Source: Pseudonocardia sp.
GTDB taxonomy: Bacteria > Actinomycetota > Actinomycetes > Mycobacteriales > Pseudonocardiaceae
Direction of reading: 5' to 3'
DNA length: 44,205 bases
NCBI GenBank assembly: GCA_019244295.1
Contig: JAFASX010000066.1
Coordinates: 1-44,205 of the forward strand
The notes below the pieces were generated by a model, which saw nothing but the letters and a program-made list of their open reading frames with translations, did no database searches and was not told the origin of the DNA. A program made the position numbers and the translations under genes. Positions 15,505 through 24,824 of this stretch are shown in pieces. The stretch's first letter is position 1. Every line of letters begins with the position of its first letter.

Positions 15505-16314
15505 CTACCAACCCGATTGAGCCAGCAGGTCTCGCCCAGCCGGCCCCAGGCCTCCGTGTCCCTTCGTCTCATCGGCTCCGTCAGCTCCGTCAGCGCCGTG
15601 TCCTGGCGCGGTAGTAGGCGGAGGTGGCGCTGGCCGGCGGCGGGCTACGCCTTCCGGGCGGGCCCGCTTGGGGTCTCGCTGAGCCCGCTCGGGGTCTCGC
15701 CGAGCCCGCTCGGAGTCTCGCTGAGCACTGGGGTACCGCGGAGCGTTCGGGTACAGCGGCGGAGGTGCGACCTCGTCCGAAGGCGCGCGGACTTCGACCC
15801 GGTCACCCCGCTTGAGACCTTCGTAGAAGGCGATGGCGTCTGGCTCAGCCAAATGCACACACCCGGCGGAGGCTCGGTACAAGCTGCCGCCGTGCAGTGC
15901 TACCCCGCCTGGCGCAAAGAACACCGAGTACGGCATAGGGGTATGGGCTTGGTTGTCCGATATGTGGTTCTGGTCTTTCCACTGGACCTTGAAGTCCCCC
16001 TGCGGCGTCTCCTCGCCGGGGCCACCAGAGGTAATCGGCACCGGGCCCCGGATCACCGCGCCGTTCTGAATCAGCCAGGCTTGCTGGGTGACCAGGTCGA
16101 CGCATGCCTTCGTGGCCAAGGTGCACGGGGTGCCGGTTACCAGACCCGAATCAGCGGTCGGGGAGCCAGAGACGCCCGCCGGAGAAGGTGGCTCAGGTTC
16201 TTCCGGCTCGGCCCAAGCCGGGCCGGCCAGCGCGGCCAGTCCGATCAGCGTAATAGTCGCACCCGCTCCGACCAAACGCCCCATATCGATGTCGCCGCTG
16301 TACCGCCGCAACAC
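15505..16314 (-). CDS. Exported L,D-transpeptidase (YkuD domain)
   Basis: A 269-residue protein with an N-terminal signal sequence (MGRLVGAGATITLIGLAALA followed by GPAWA). The YkuD catalytic domain spans about residues 65-175 and has GVALHGGSLYRASAGCVHL with His141 and the nucleophilic Cys152. Such enzymes form 3-3 cross-links in peptidoglycan or attach proteins to it. After the domain comes a Pro/Arg-rich tail made of RD(S/P)(E/K)RA repeats, probably a cell-wall-contacting linker. GTG at 16314 has a strong GGGAGG site 6 bases away; an ATG at 16284 would also leave a signal peptide. The long frame further upstream (to 16554) lacks a ribosome site and is probably not translated. Confidence 0.88.
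   Translation of the reverse strand: MLRRYSGDIDMGRLVGAGATITLIGLAALAGPAWAEPEEPEPPSPAGVSGSPTADSGLVTGTPCTLATKACVDLVTQQAWLIQNGAVIRGPVPITSGGPGEETPQGDFKVQWKDQNHISDNQAHTPMPYSVFFAPGGVALHGGSLYRASAGCVHLAEPDAIAFYEGLKRGDRVEVRAPSDEVAPPPLYPNAPRYPSAQRDSERARRDPERAQRDPKRARPEGVARRRPAPPPPTTAPGHGADGADGADETKGHGGLGPAGRDLLAQSGW
15670..15732. repeat. 21-bp tandem repeat (3 copies) in the L,D-transpeptidase tail
   Basis: Three in-frame copies of a 21-base unit beginning GG(G/A)GTCTCGC: 15670-15690, 15691-15711 and the more diverged 15712-15732. They encode a seven-residue Arg-, Asp- and Glu-rich repeat (RDPERAQ type) in the C-terminal linker of the transpeptidase. Confidence 0.88.
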
Positions 16315-16746
16315 GGACCACCTCCCACTTCCGCTAACGATCGTGGCGCCCGTCAGTAACCAGGCCGCGCGAGAACCAACATGCGCCTTGCTGAGACCCT
16401 CTTCAGAGCCAACCGAGTGCCACCGGATTTCTCGGACGCGGACGGCCAACTCGCCGTAGCGATCATAGAGCGCACGCCCGTCACCGTCCGCCGCTGGTAA
16501 CGTCCGCCAACTGGCTGGACGTCGATACAATCGTTGCGGAGCAAATCCCGGCACCGGCCAGTGGGGAGAAGCTAACGCACTAGAACGCGCGGCGAGTGCG
16601 AGTGCGGTAAGAGTCCGCCAGCCGATGTGTGATATATATGTTGGGTCGCATCGTTAGCGGCTTCACCCGCTCAGGATTTCGTTAGGGCACTCCGTGTCCT
16701 GAGCGTACTGCCGTCGTTGGAGAGCCCGCCGGGAGGACATAGCTGA

Positions 16747-17097
16747 ATGGCGCAGAAAGTCGTGGTATCGCTCGTGGACGACCTCGACGGGGGTACAGCG
16801 GACGAGACCGTCGAGTTCGGGCTCGACGGGAAAACCTACGAAATCGACCTTTCCCGCAGCAACGCCACGAAGTTGCGAGATGCCATAGCGGCGTATGTGG
16901 CCGCCGCCCGCAAGCCAGGGGCCAAACGCCGTGGCCGAGCACCGGGGGTACCCGGGGTGCCCGCTCCCCGACCAGTCATCGACCGCGAGCAGAACCAGGC
17001 AATCCGTGACTGGGCCCGCGCACATGGGCTCAAGGTGTCCGATCGGGGCCGCATCTCCAGTGATGTCCTCGAGGCGTACCATCAGAAGCAGGGCTGA
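16747..17097 (+). CDS. lsr2: Lsr2-family nucleoid-associated protein
   Basis: A 116-residue protein. The N-terminal dimerisation domain [16 protein letters not shown]...[16 protein letters not shown] is followed by a basic linker (KPGAKRRGR). The C-terminal DNA-binding domain [19 protein letters not shown] carries the RGR AT-hook-like minor-groove motif. Lsr2 is the actinobacterial counterpart of H-NS: it bridges AT-rich DNA and silences horizontally acquired genes. The linker is longer and more proline-rich ([10 protein letters not shown]) than in mycobacterial Lsr2. A good GGGAGGA ribosome site lies 9-10 bases before the ATG. The gene stands alone, with an AT-rich stretch at about 16625-16650 upstream. 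Confidence 0.96.
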   Translation: MAQKVVVSLVDDLDGGTADETVEFGLDGKTYEIDLSRSNATKLRDAIAAYVAAARKPGAKRRGRAPGVPGVPAPRPVIDREQNQAIRDWARAHGLKVSDRGRISSDVLEAYHQKQG

Positions 17098-17304
17098 CGA
17101 CAGCGGCACCCAGACATTGGACAGCCAGCGGTCCCGGCCGCCCGCACCCAACATTTTTCGGACCCGGCCGGCCGGTATCGTGGTGAGCGGCGCGAGCACG
17201 ATGTCAGCGGGTCGCCAAGGGCTCGCGCTGGTTCAGCGGCGTGGTCTTCCGCGTCGGCATGCCGGATTCGCCGAAATCACCGAGACGGGACGGGGCGCCG
17301 CCTT

Positions 17305-18267
17305 TTGTCGACCATTAGCTATCTCGAGGCAGTCGTTGTCGGCGCGCTGCAGGGCATCAGCGAGCTGTTCCCCGTATCGAGCCTCGGACACAGTGTCCTG
17401 TTGCCGGCCCTGATCGGCGGTCATTGGGCCACCGACCTAAGTGTCGTCGGTAAGGACTCCCCATACCTGGCGGTCCTGGTGGCGATGCATGTGGCGACGG
17501 CGCTGGCGCTCGTTGCGTTTTTCTGGCGAGACTGGGTCCGAATTGTGGCTGGGTTGTTCAGCTCAATCCGTGATCGCCAGGTGGCTACCGTTGACCAACG
17601 GCTGGCGTGGCTGCTCGTCCTCGGGACCGTTCCGGTCGGCATAGCCGGCCTTCTCCTGGACAGCGCGCTGCGGACAGTGCTCGGCAAACCCATTCCGTCG
17701 GCCGCCTTTCTCGCGATCAACGGTCTCGTGCTGTACACCGTCGAGCGGATACGCAAATCCTCCCCAGCACGTCCAGGAGAAGAGCTGAGTGACGACACGC
17801 TAGACTTTTCCACACTAGAATTTTCATCAGCCGAAACGATGATCATGGAGCCGGTGACCGACACCGCTTCCGACCGCCGCCTGGCTCGGCTGACCGTTAA
17901 GGAAGCCATGCTCATCGGCGGGGCTCAGAGCCTGGCCTTACTGCCAGGGATCAGCCGGTCCGGGATCACGATCGTCGGTGGGCTCCTTCGGGGTCTGCGT
18001 CACGACGACGCGGCCCGGTTCGCCTTTCTCCTAGCCACACCGGTGATCCTGGGCGCTGGTGTGTACAAGATACCCAGTCTGCTGGAACCCGCGAACCATG
18101 ATGTCCTCGGGCCAGCCTTGGTCGGCAGCCTGGTCGCGGGTATCGCCGCGTACCTCTCGGTGCGCTTCCTCACATCGTATTTCGAAACCCGCACGCTCAC
18201 CCCGTTCGCTGTCTATTGTGTTATCGCGGGTTTCGGCAGCCTGGCATACCTCATGCTGACGGGTTAG
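17305..18267 (+). CDS. uppP: Undecaprenyl-diphosphatase UppP (BacA family)
   Basis: A 320-residue polytopic membrane protein that recycles the undecaprenyl carrier for cell-wall synthesis by removing one phosphate; the family also gives bacitracin resistance. Signatures: GALQGISELFPVSSLGHSVL at the N-terminus and LLPGISRSGITIVGGLLRGL in the second half. It is about 45 residues longer than typical because of a polar insertion between helices (about residues 150-195, acidic and Ser/Thr rich). The start appears to be TTG at 17305, which places the signature at the usual distance; no ATG or GTG fits better. The VIT-family gene follows after 27 bases, probably co-transcribed. Confidence 0.92.
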   Translation: MSTISYLEAVVVGALQGISELFPVSSLGHSVLLPALIGGHWATDLSVVGKDSPYLAVLVAMHVATALALVAFFWRDWVRIVAGLFSSIRDRQVATVDQRLAWLLVLGTVPVGIAGLLLDSALRTVLGKPIPSAAFLAINGLVLYTVERIRKSSPARPGEELSDDTLDFSTLEFSSAETMIMEPVTDTASDRRLARLTVKEAMLIGGAQSLALLPGISRSGITIVGGLLRGLRHDDAARFAFLLATPVILGAGVYKIPSLLEPANHDVLGPALVGSLVAGIAAYLSVRFLTSYFETRTLTPFAVYCVIAGFGSLAYLMLTG

Positions 18268-18294
18268 GAGCATCTGCCCAACGGAGAGCGACCG

Positions 18295-19041
18295 ATGATC
18301 AACGACATGACGGGCGCAAGCCCTGGTCAAGCAGGTGTTCCCCACTCCGGCGAGTCTCATATAAGCGGGCTCAGTTCGCGGTTGAACCGGCTGCGCGCCG
18401 GCGTTCTCGGGGCTAATGACGGCATCGTGTCGGTGGCAGGGCTCGTCGTCGGGGTCGCCGGGGTGACTGTCGAGCGAGGGCCAATTTTTACCGCGGGAAT
18501 CGCCGGGCTGACGGCTGGCGCGGTGTCGATGGCCCTGGGTGAGTATGTATCGGTAAGCAGCCAACGCGACTCCGAGCTCGACCAGCTCGCACTTGAATGC
18601 CGAGAGCTGCGCGACGACCCCGAGGGCGAATTGGCCGAGCTGGCCGCCTTGTACGAGGCGAAGGGCCTGAGCCCGGCTACAGCTCGCATGGTCGCCAAGG
18701 AGCTCACCGCGCACGACGCCCTGGCCGCGCATGTCGAGATCGAGCTCAACATCGATCCCACCGAGCTGCTGAACCCAATGCAGGCGGCCGGGGCGTCAGC
18801 GCTGTCGTTCGTGCTAGGAGCCGTGCTCCCGCTGATCGCGATCCTGCTGCCACCCGCCACCTGGCGGGTCCCGGTCACAGTCGTGGTCGTGCTGCTCGCG
18901 CTCGGGCTGACGGGATGGCTCAGCGCGCGGATCGGCGGGAGTCGGCCTTGGCGAGCAGTGCTCCGAGTTGTCCTCGGTGGTGGAGCGGGCCTCGCCATAA
19001 CCTATGCGGTCGGGCATCTTTTCGGGACAACCATTAGCTGA
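18295..19041 (+). CDS. VIT/CCC1-family metal (iron/manganese) transporter
   Basis: A 248-residue membrane protein. The first helix has RLRAGVLGANDGIVSVAGLVVG, the defining VIT1/CCC1 motif with its Asn-Asp pair, followed by GAVSMALGEYVSVSSQRDSE. A long cytoplasmic helical stretch rich in Glu (about 100-150) matches the metal-binding domain of the family, and three hydrophobic helices follow. VIT proteins move Fe2+ or Mn2+ across membranes; in bacteria they probably export excess metal. GGAGAG lies 7 bases before the ATG. It is directly downstream of uppP on the same strand. Confidence 0.9.
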   Translation: MINDMTGASPGQAGVPHSGESHISGLSSRLNRLRAGVLGANDGIVSVAGLVVGVAGVTVERGPIFTAGIAGLTAGAVSMALGEYVSVSSQRDSELDQLALECRELRDDPEGELAELAALYEAKGLSPATARMVAKELTAHDALAAHVEIELNIDPTELLNPMQAAGASALSFVLGAVLPLIAILLPPATWRVPVTVVVVLLALGLTGWLSARIGGSRPWRAVLRVVLGGGAGLAITYAVGHLFGTTIS

Positions 19042-19116
19042 TATTCGCGCCTAGCTTCGTGGCGGCATCCGGGGGAGTTCACGAGCACGTGCTGTGGACC
19101 GTCTTACAGTCGAGAG

Positions 19117-20562
19117 GTGATGACACAGTCTTCGCGCGGAGGCAGCGCAACCAGACCGGCGTCGGTTCGTGGGATTGAGCTGACGCTACTGGTATTCGCG
19201 GCGATGCTGGTGACCTCGGCGCTCGTGCTAGTAGAGGCCGAGCAGAACCAACAGCTCTCCACGCAGCTGCTCTACTTGGGCGCCGGCTACTTTGGCCTGT
19301 TCGTCGGAGCCCACCTGGTCGTTCGGTGGACCGCTCCCTACGCTGACCCGTTGATCCTGCCCACCGTGGCGCTGCTCAACGGTCTCGGCTTAGTAATGAT
19401 CCACAGGCTGGATCTTGCCGCGCGCTCAGCCGGACCGGGTGGGCCGGCTCCGGCTGAAAGCGCACTGCGTCAGTTGGCCTGGACCGCCTTGTCCGTGATC
19501 CTGCTCAGCGTCGTTCTGGCGCGGATCCGTGATCACCGAGTGATTGCCCGTTACGCCTACATCCTGGGCTTCGGCGGCCTGCTCCTGTTGCTGCTGCCAG
19601 GGGTCTTACCGGCCAGTATTTCCCAAGTCAACGGGGCGAAGCTGTGGCTGCGAGTGGGCTCGCTGTCCATCCAACCGGGTGAGTTTGCCAAGATTATGAT
19701 CATCGCTTTCGCCGCAGCTTTTCTGGTGTCCAAGCGCGAGCTGTTCCGTAACGCGGGACGTCGTTTCCTCGGGATGGATTTCCCTCGGCCCCGCGATCTC
19801 GCGCCGCTGCTCGTGGCTTGGGGTCTCTCGATGGGAGTCCTGGCCCTCGAGCGTGAGCTCGGCGCCTCCTTGCTGATCTTTGGCGTCATCTTGGGGATGC
19901 TCTATGTAGCGACTTCGCGAGTGTCCTGGATGCTCGTCGGACTTGCCATCTTCGCCGGCAGCTCCGTGCTCGCCTACCACATGTTCGGGCACGTACGTGA
20001 CCGTGTGCAGACCTGGCTCGATCCGTCTACTGAATATGCCGGCGCCGGATACCAGGTCTCCCAGTCCTTATTCGGTCTCGGCACTGGCGGGATGGGTGGC
20101 ACCGGACTGGGCGCGGGTCGTCCGGATCTCGTGCCGCTGGCTAATGCCGACTTCATCGCGGCCGCGATTGGCGAGGAGCTCGGGCTATTCGGGCTGGCCG
20201 CCGTGCTTGTGCTATATCTGGTGCTGGTGATTCGAGGGCTCAAAACGGCTATCGTGTGCCGCGACTCATTCGGTACATTGCTGGCCACCGGATTGTCGAC
20301 CACGATCGCGCTACAGGTCTTCATCGTCGTAGGCGGGGTAACCAACCTCATCCCACTGACTGGTCTCACCACCCCGTTCTTATCGAACGGAGGGTCCTCG
20401 CTGCTAGCGAACTATATACTCATCGCCCTGATCCTGCGGATATCGGACACAGCACACCGTCCCGCGCCCGCCAAACCCGCGATACCAAGGACTCCACTAG
20501 CCGCAGCCACAACACAACTAGTACCCAACCCCAGCGCCATGGCTAGAAAAACTCCAAATTAG
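19117..20562 (+). CDS. SEDS glycosyltransferase, FtsW/RodA family
   Basis: A 481-residue protein with about ten membrane helices. SEDS motifs present: WLRVGSLSIQPGEFAKI, ELGASLLIFGVILGMLYVA, WLDPSTEYAGAGYQVSQSL, ADFIAAAIGEELGLFGL and TPFLSNGGSSLLANYILI. These proteins polymerise peptidoglycan from lipid II together with a class B penicillin-binding protein, for elongation (RodA) or division (FtsW). The N-terminal layout resembles actinobacterial RodA (Rv0017c-like). Unlike the usual arrangement, no penicillin-binding protein gene follows. GTG 19117 and ATG 19120 are adjacent alternative starts with GAGAGG just upstream. Confidence 0.92.
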   Translation: MMTQSSRGGSATRPASVRGIELTLLVFAAMLVTSALVLVEAEQNQQLSTQLLYLGAGYFGLFVGAHLVVRWTAPYADPLILPTVALLNGLGLVMIHRLDLAARSAGPGGPAPAESALRQLAWTALSVILLSVVLARIRDHRVIARYAYILGFGGLLLLLLPGVLPASISQVNGAKLWLRVGSLSIQPGEFAKIMIIAFAAAFLVSKRELFRNAGRRFLGMDFPRPRDLAPLLVAWGLSMGVLALERELGASLLIFGVILGMLYVATSRVSWMLVGLAIFAGSSVLAYHMFGHVRDRVQTWLDPSTEYAGAGYQVSQSLFGLGTGGMGGTGLGAGRPDLVPLANADFIAAAIGEELGLFGLAAVLVLYLVLVIRGLKTAIVCRDSFGTLLATGLSTTIALQVFIVVGGVTNLIPLTGLTTPFLSNGGSSLLANYILIALILRISDTAHRPAPAKPAIPRTPLAAATTQLVPNPSAMARKTPN

Positions 20563-20611
20563 TCGTGGCTACAGAATACTAGAATACCCTGACCACCAGA
20601 CGAGGCCGATA

Positions 20612-21319
20612 TTAGTTCTCGCCGGACTCGGCGTGTTGCATCCGGTGAGTCGCGCACCGACTGGGTTGATCGCGCAGACACAGCTTCCCACCAACGATCC
20701 CTAGGCCGGCGTCCTCAATCGCGCTGACCCAGTTCTTGGTGATGACACGCTGAGCCGTAGCCAGCGGGATCAGCCCCGAGCACACCGCCTCGTTCAGCTT
20801 GTTCTCCACCGCATCCTTCGGGTTAGGGATCTTTCCTGGCTCGACCCAGAGATTGCGCGGATCATCGGGTGCTCCGCCAAGCTCGAGGCTGACCTCGTGA
20901 TCGAGTTCGCCTTCCGTGCTGGTGGGCAGACCGTACGCGGCATCGATCTCCCGCCTGATCTTATTGGTCCGCAACACCGGGGGGCGAATAGTCTTTGTCC
21001 ACCCGCTCTGGCAAATCGTTGTGGCAATATTCGCTTGGGTGACAATCGGGTTGATGGCTCCTGGGGTACAGTTCGGGTCAGGCAGGGGTTCGCCACTCGC
21101 CGAATGGCCAAGCTTGCATGTTCCCGGTTTAGGGACCGGTGAAGATGAGTCGCCAACCGGCAATTCCTTTTCGCCTGGGTCGGAAGCCGCCGACGAGGGC
21201 GCCGGGCTCGGCGCGGGATTCGCCGCGTGGGTTCCGCAGGCACTGACCGTAAGCATCGCTGTCACCAACAACAACAAACGTAGCTTTGATCTCGTATCCC
21301 AACGAGAGATCCACATCAC
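20612..21319 (-). CDS. Secreted lipoprotein with HNH-like (His-Asn finger) domain
   Basis: A 235-residue protein with a lipoprotein signal (LLLLVTAMLTVSAC, lipid Cys28), then a Pro/Ser/Ala linker and a conserved region: CTPGAINPIVTQANIATTIC and SGWTKTIRPP, then GELDHEVSLELGGAPDDPRN (Asp140, His141, Asn156) and KDAVENKLN. The DH...LGG...NLW...NKLN arrangement resembles the metal finger of HNH nucleases, so an extracytoplasmic nuclease-like or metal-binding role is possible, but activity is unproven. GTG (21319) and ATG (21316) are both usable starts. It is convergent with the RodA/FtsW gene, with about 50 bases between the stops. Confidence 0.72.
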   Translation of the reverse strand: MMWISRWDTRSKLRLLLLVTAMLTVSACGTHAANPAPSPAPSSAASDPGEKELPVGDSSSPVPKPGTCKLGHSASGEPLPDPNCTPGAINPIVTQANIATTICQSGWTKTIRPPVLRTNKIRREIDAAYGLPTSTEGELDHEVSLELGGAPDDPRNLWVEPGKIPNPKDAVENKLNEAVCSGLIPLATAQRVITKNWVSAIEDAGLGIVGGKLCLRDQPSRCATHRMQHAESGEN

Positions 21320-21571
21320 CGGTCGCTTTCCCTTGCGGTTGGTTTGCTAACGCGGGCAGAGGCGGCCCTGGGACTTTCCCGGGATCCATTCGGTCGAGGG
21401 CGGCCGGTTCCCCGTTGTCTTAGCGAGAGGACAGTAGGATGTCAGCGTATGCCATGATGTCCCAGTCGTCCGCAAAGTTGATCTGTTTGTTATGTTACGC
21501 GGCGTCCGCGAATCTAATCCAGCCGCCGTGGCACGAACGGGCCAGAGCAACGCACTCACCGACTTGGCGGG

Positions 21572-22348
21572 GTGATCAGTTCGCGTCGGATCCTCGGTCG
21601 TGGTGTCACGATTCGGCTACGTGCACTGAAGCGCCGACGACTCAGCCCTACCGTTTGTCCGGTGTCGGGGAAGAGTCAACGGTCATGGGTTCTCTTGGGA
21701 GTACTAGCCATAGTGACACTTGTCTTGGTGCTACTCTGCGAATGGGAGGCTAGGCCAACGCCGGCCGAGGTAGCGATCCCGGGCTTCACCTCCGCCGACA
21801 CGCAAGCCCGGAGACCAATCCAGCGCGAACATCGGGACACGCTGCTGCCCGGTGACTGCGCACAGGTGCTGCCGGACACGTTGGTGCCAGCACTGCTGGC
21901 TCAACCGGAAGGCAGCATGTTCAGTCGCACCGTGGTCGGTGTCCCTTCGCCGTCGGTCGGCATGGTGGAACAGTTGACCTGCGTCTACTCCCGCGGTGCC
22001 GACCGAGCTGTCCCTACGCTGGAGTTGCGGCTGCAGGCGTATACCGACCCGAACGCCGCCATGGGACACTTCCAGATCAACACCGCGGCCGAAAAGGACG
22101 GCTCCATCCGGGTGACCGACCTGTCGATTGGCACTGCTCCCTCTGTCATCGTCGATGAACAAACTCAATCCGTGCTGCTGGTGCTCGACAACCGATCAAG
22201 TCTGACTATCCGACTCGGTCACGGTGTCGTGCCAGACGTCACGTTGCGACCGGTCCTCATTGACCTCGCCCAACGTGTCCTGTCGGTCCTGCCCCAGCCC
22301 ACGCCGGCCGCCAGCAATCGCGCCCCGAGTCGCATCGCGTATCGATGA
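21572..22348 (+). CDS. Hypothetical membrane-anchored extracytoplasmic protein
   Basis: A 258-residue protein of no recognised family. A basic N-terminus of about 36 residues is followed by one membrane helix (WVLLGVLAIVTLVLVLLCEW), then an outside domain of about 200 residues containing two Cys (GDCAQVLP and LTCVYSRG). That pattern recalls DUF3558-like sensor or lipoprotein folds found in actinobacteria. GTG at 21572 lies after a GGCGGGG stretch; an in-frame GTG 11 codons later would also keep the helix. It is transcribed divergently from the HNH-like lipoprotein, with about 250 bases between them, and fbiC follows after 121 bases. Confidence 0.65.
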   Translation: MISSRRILGRGVTIRLRALKRRRLSPTVCPVSGKSQRSWVLLGVLAIVTLVLVLLCEWEARPTPAEVAIPGFTSADTQARRPIQREHRDTLLPGDCAQVLPDTLVPALLAQPEGSMFSRTVVGVPSPSVGMVEQLTCVYSRGADRAVPTLELRLQAYTDPNAAMGHFQINTAAEKDGSIRVTDLSIGTAPSVIVDEQTQSVLLVLDNRSSLTIRLGHGVVPDVTLRPVLIDLAQRVLSVLPQPTPAASNRAPSRIAYR

Positions 22349-22469
22349 CCGAGGCTCGCGGGGCTGACCGGCAGGCTTCTGTCGGACCCTGCTCCTACAC
22401 TGGCGGCGTGACTACGGCGTCTCTTTTCGAGCAAGCGGAGTTCGAGCGAGCCGACTGGAGGCGCCGGCC

Positions 22470-24824
22470 ATGACTCTGCCGACGTTATCTCTCGACGAGC
22501 TCACCGCGCGGGCACGGGCGAAACGGACTCGCACCCGGGTGACCTACTCGCCCAAGGTATTCGTGCCGTTGACCCGGCTGTGCCGCGACCGTTGCGGTTA
22601 CTGCACGTTCGCCACCGCGCCCGCGCATCTCGACGCGCCGTACCTCAGCCCCGACGAGGTTCTCGCGATCGCTCGTCGCGGCGCGGCCTTCGGCTGTCAT
22701 GAGGCGCTGTTCACCCTCGGCGAGCAGCCTGAGCAGCGTTATCCTTCCGCGCGCGCCTGGCTGGACGCACACGGGTACGCTTCGACTATCGCCTATCTGA
22801 CGGCGATGTGCGCGCTGGTGCTGCAGGACACCGGTCTGTTGCCGCACGCGAATGCCGGTGCGATCGGCAGCGATGAGCTGGCGCTGCTGCGGCCGGTGGC
22901 GCCTTCGCAAGGGATGATGATCGAGTCGCTACGGCCCGACCTGGCCGCGCACCGAGGCGCTCCGGACAAAGACCCGGCCCGCCGGCTCGCCACTCTGAAC
23001 GCGGCCGGTGAGCTCGCCATCCCGTTTACCACCGGGATCCTGGTCGGCATCGGGGAAACCGAGGCCGACCGGCTCGCCGCGCTGGAGGCGATCGCGGCTT
23101 CGCACCGCAGGTATGGGCACGTGCAGGAAGTGATCGTGCAGAACTTCCTGCCTAAACCCGGTACGGCGATGCGCGGGGCGCCGGCCTGTCCCCCGGTGCA
23201 GCACCTGCGCGCGATCGCGCTGGCCCGGATCGTGCTGCCGTCTGATGTGCACGTGCAGGCCCCGCCGAACCTCGCCGACGACCTGGGCGCGCTGCTGGAT
23301 GCCGGCATTGACGACTGGGGTGGCGTATCGCCGGTGACCGCTGATCACGTCAATCCTGAGCGACCATGGCCGGCGGTAGACCTGCTGCGAGCGGCATGCG
23401 AGGAACGCGGCCTGACGCTGGCCCCCCGGCTGACGGTGTATCCGGAGTTCGCCCTCTCGCCTCAGCAATGGTTGGACCCCACCGTACGGTTCGCGGTACT
23501 CGACCGTTCCGACGCCGAGAGTCTCGGTCGAGACGACCCTGGCGAGGTGTGGCCCGAGCGGCATGCCGAAGCGGTCAACGTCGGTACCGGCGCCGAGGTC
23601 GTACAGATCGGCCGCCGCTCCACCTGTTGGTACTCCGGCGCGGACGCGTCTCCGCCGGTGTTGATTCCCGGGCCTGAGCCCGAGCTCGCCGATCGCGTAG
23701 CCGGCGCGGTTGCCGAGGTGCTCGACGGTGTGCGGGCTGGGCAGCAACCAGGGGTCGACGAGCTGGTCATGCTGTTCTCCGCGCGCGGTCCGGAGGTGCT
23801 CGCGGTCGCCCGGCTGGCCGACGATCTGCGCGCCGCGGCGGTCGGCGACGACGTCACCTACGTAACCAATCGCAACATCAATTACACCAATGTCTGCACG
23901 TATCGATGTCGCTTCTGCGGCTTCTCGAAAGGACCCTTGTCACTGAATCTGCGCGGAAAGCCGTACCTGCTCAGCCTCTCTGAGATTGCCGAGCGAGCCA
24001 GCGAAGCCTGGGAGCTGGGAGCAACCGAGGTGTGCCTGCAGGGTGGTATTCATCCCAGCTTCGACGGCGAGTTCTACCTGCAGGTGTGCCGCGCGGTGAA
24101 GCAAGCCGTCCCGGAGATCCACGTGCACGGCTTCACCGCGCTGGAAGTCACCGAAGGGGCCCGCCGTCTGGGCGAGCCGCTTGCCGACTATCTGCGGCGG
24201 TTGCGCGAGGCCGGGCTCGCGTCACTGCCTGGCACCGCGGCGGAGATCCTAGACGACGAGGTTCGGGCCGTGCTGTGCCCAGACAAGATCAATACGGATG
24301 AGTGGCTCGAATGCCACCGGACCGCACACGAAATCGGGCTGCGTTCCAACATCACGATCATGTTCGGATCGGTGGAACAGCCAGTGCACTGGGCACGACA
24401 CCTGGTACGCACGCGGGAGCTGCAACGCGAGACCGGCGGCTTCACTGAGTTCGTTGGCCTGCCGTTCGTGCACATGGCCGCGCCGATCTACCTCAAGCGC
24501 GCCGCCCGCCGCGGCCCGACGTGGCGAGAGGTCGTCCTCATGCACGCGGTCGCACGAATCGCCTACTCGGGTTTGATCGACAATGTGCAGGCGTCCTGGG
24601 TGAAGCTCGGCGCCGCTGGCGCCAGCCAGCTGCTCGCCGCCGGAGTGAACGACCTGGGCGGCACGCTGATGGACGAGAACATCAGTCGCGCGGCCGGGGC
24701 CACTCACGGGCAGCGGCTCGACGAGGCGGACTTTGCGTCGATAGCGGCGGCGGCCGGGCGGCGGCTGGTCCGACGCACGACCCTCTACGGTCGACCGGCA
24801 CGCTCGAGAGCTACCGTCTCGTGA
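22470..24824 (+). CDS. fbiC: FO synthase FbiC (fused CofG-CofH), coenzyme F420 biosynthesis
   Basis: A 784-residue fusion of two radical-SAM enzymes. The CofG half has CRDRCGYC (Cys38, Cys42, Cys45); the CofH half has CTYRCRFC (Cys476, Cys480, Cys483). Together they make the deazaflavin FO from 5-amino-6-ribitylamino-uracil and tyrosine, the chromophore of F420. The fused form is typical of actinobacteria. The ATG at 22470 is preceded by GGAGGCG. The frame stays open for another 55 codons after the stop (see the next spacer), but the protein ends near RRTTLYGRP, as FbiC proteins usually do. No other F420 genes lie in the window. Confidence 0.96.
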   Translation: MTLPTLSLDELTARARAKRTRTRVTYSPKVFVPLTRLCRDRCGYCTFATAPAHLDAPYLSPDEVLAIARRGAAFGCHEALFTLGEQPEQRYPSARAWLDAHGYASTIAYLTAMCALVLQDTGLLPHANAGAIGSDELALLRPVAPSQGMMIESLRPDLAAHRGAPDKDPARRLATLNAAGELAIPFTTGILVGIGETEADRLAALEAIAASHRRYGHVQEVIVQNFLPKPGTAMRGAPACPPVQHLRAIALARIVLPSDVHVQAPPNLADDLGALLDAGIDDWGGVSPVTADHVNPERPWPAVDLLRAACEERGLTLAPRLTVYPEFALSPQQWLDPTVRFAVLDRSDAESLGRDDPGEVWPERHAEAVNVGTGAEVVQIGRRSTCWYSGADASPPVLIPGPEPELADRVAGAVAEVLDGVRAGQQPGVDELVMLFSARGPEVLAVARLADDLRAAAVGDDVTYVTNRNINYTNVCTYRCRFCGFSKGPLSLNLRGKPYLLSLSEIAERASEAWELGATEVCLQGGIHPSFDGEFYLQVCRAVKQAVPEIHVHGFTALEVTEGARRLGEPLADYLRRLREAGLASLPGTAAEILDDEVRAVLCPDKINTDEWLECHRTAHEIGLRSNITIMFGSVEQPVHWARHLVRTRELQRETGGFTEFVGLPFVHMAAPIYLKRAARRGPTWREVVLMHAVARIAYSGLIDNVQASWVKLGAAGASQLLAAGVNDLGGTLMDENISRAAGATHGQRLDEADFASIAAAAGRRLVRRTTLYGRPARSRATVS

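Noticed and set aside
15517..16359. 280-codon plus-strand frame opposite the L,D-transpeptidase
   Set aside because: The opposite strand has a signal peptide, YkuD catalytic motif and strong ribosome site; this frame has only repeats and low-complexity sequence.
16285..16554. Long N-terminal extension of the L,D-transpeptidase
   Set aside because: It would place about 80 residues before the signal peptide, and there is no ribosome site, unlike the GTG at 16314.
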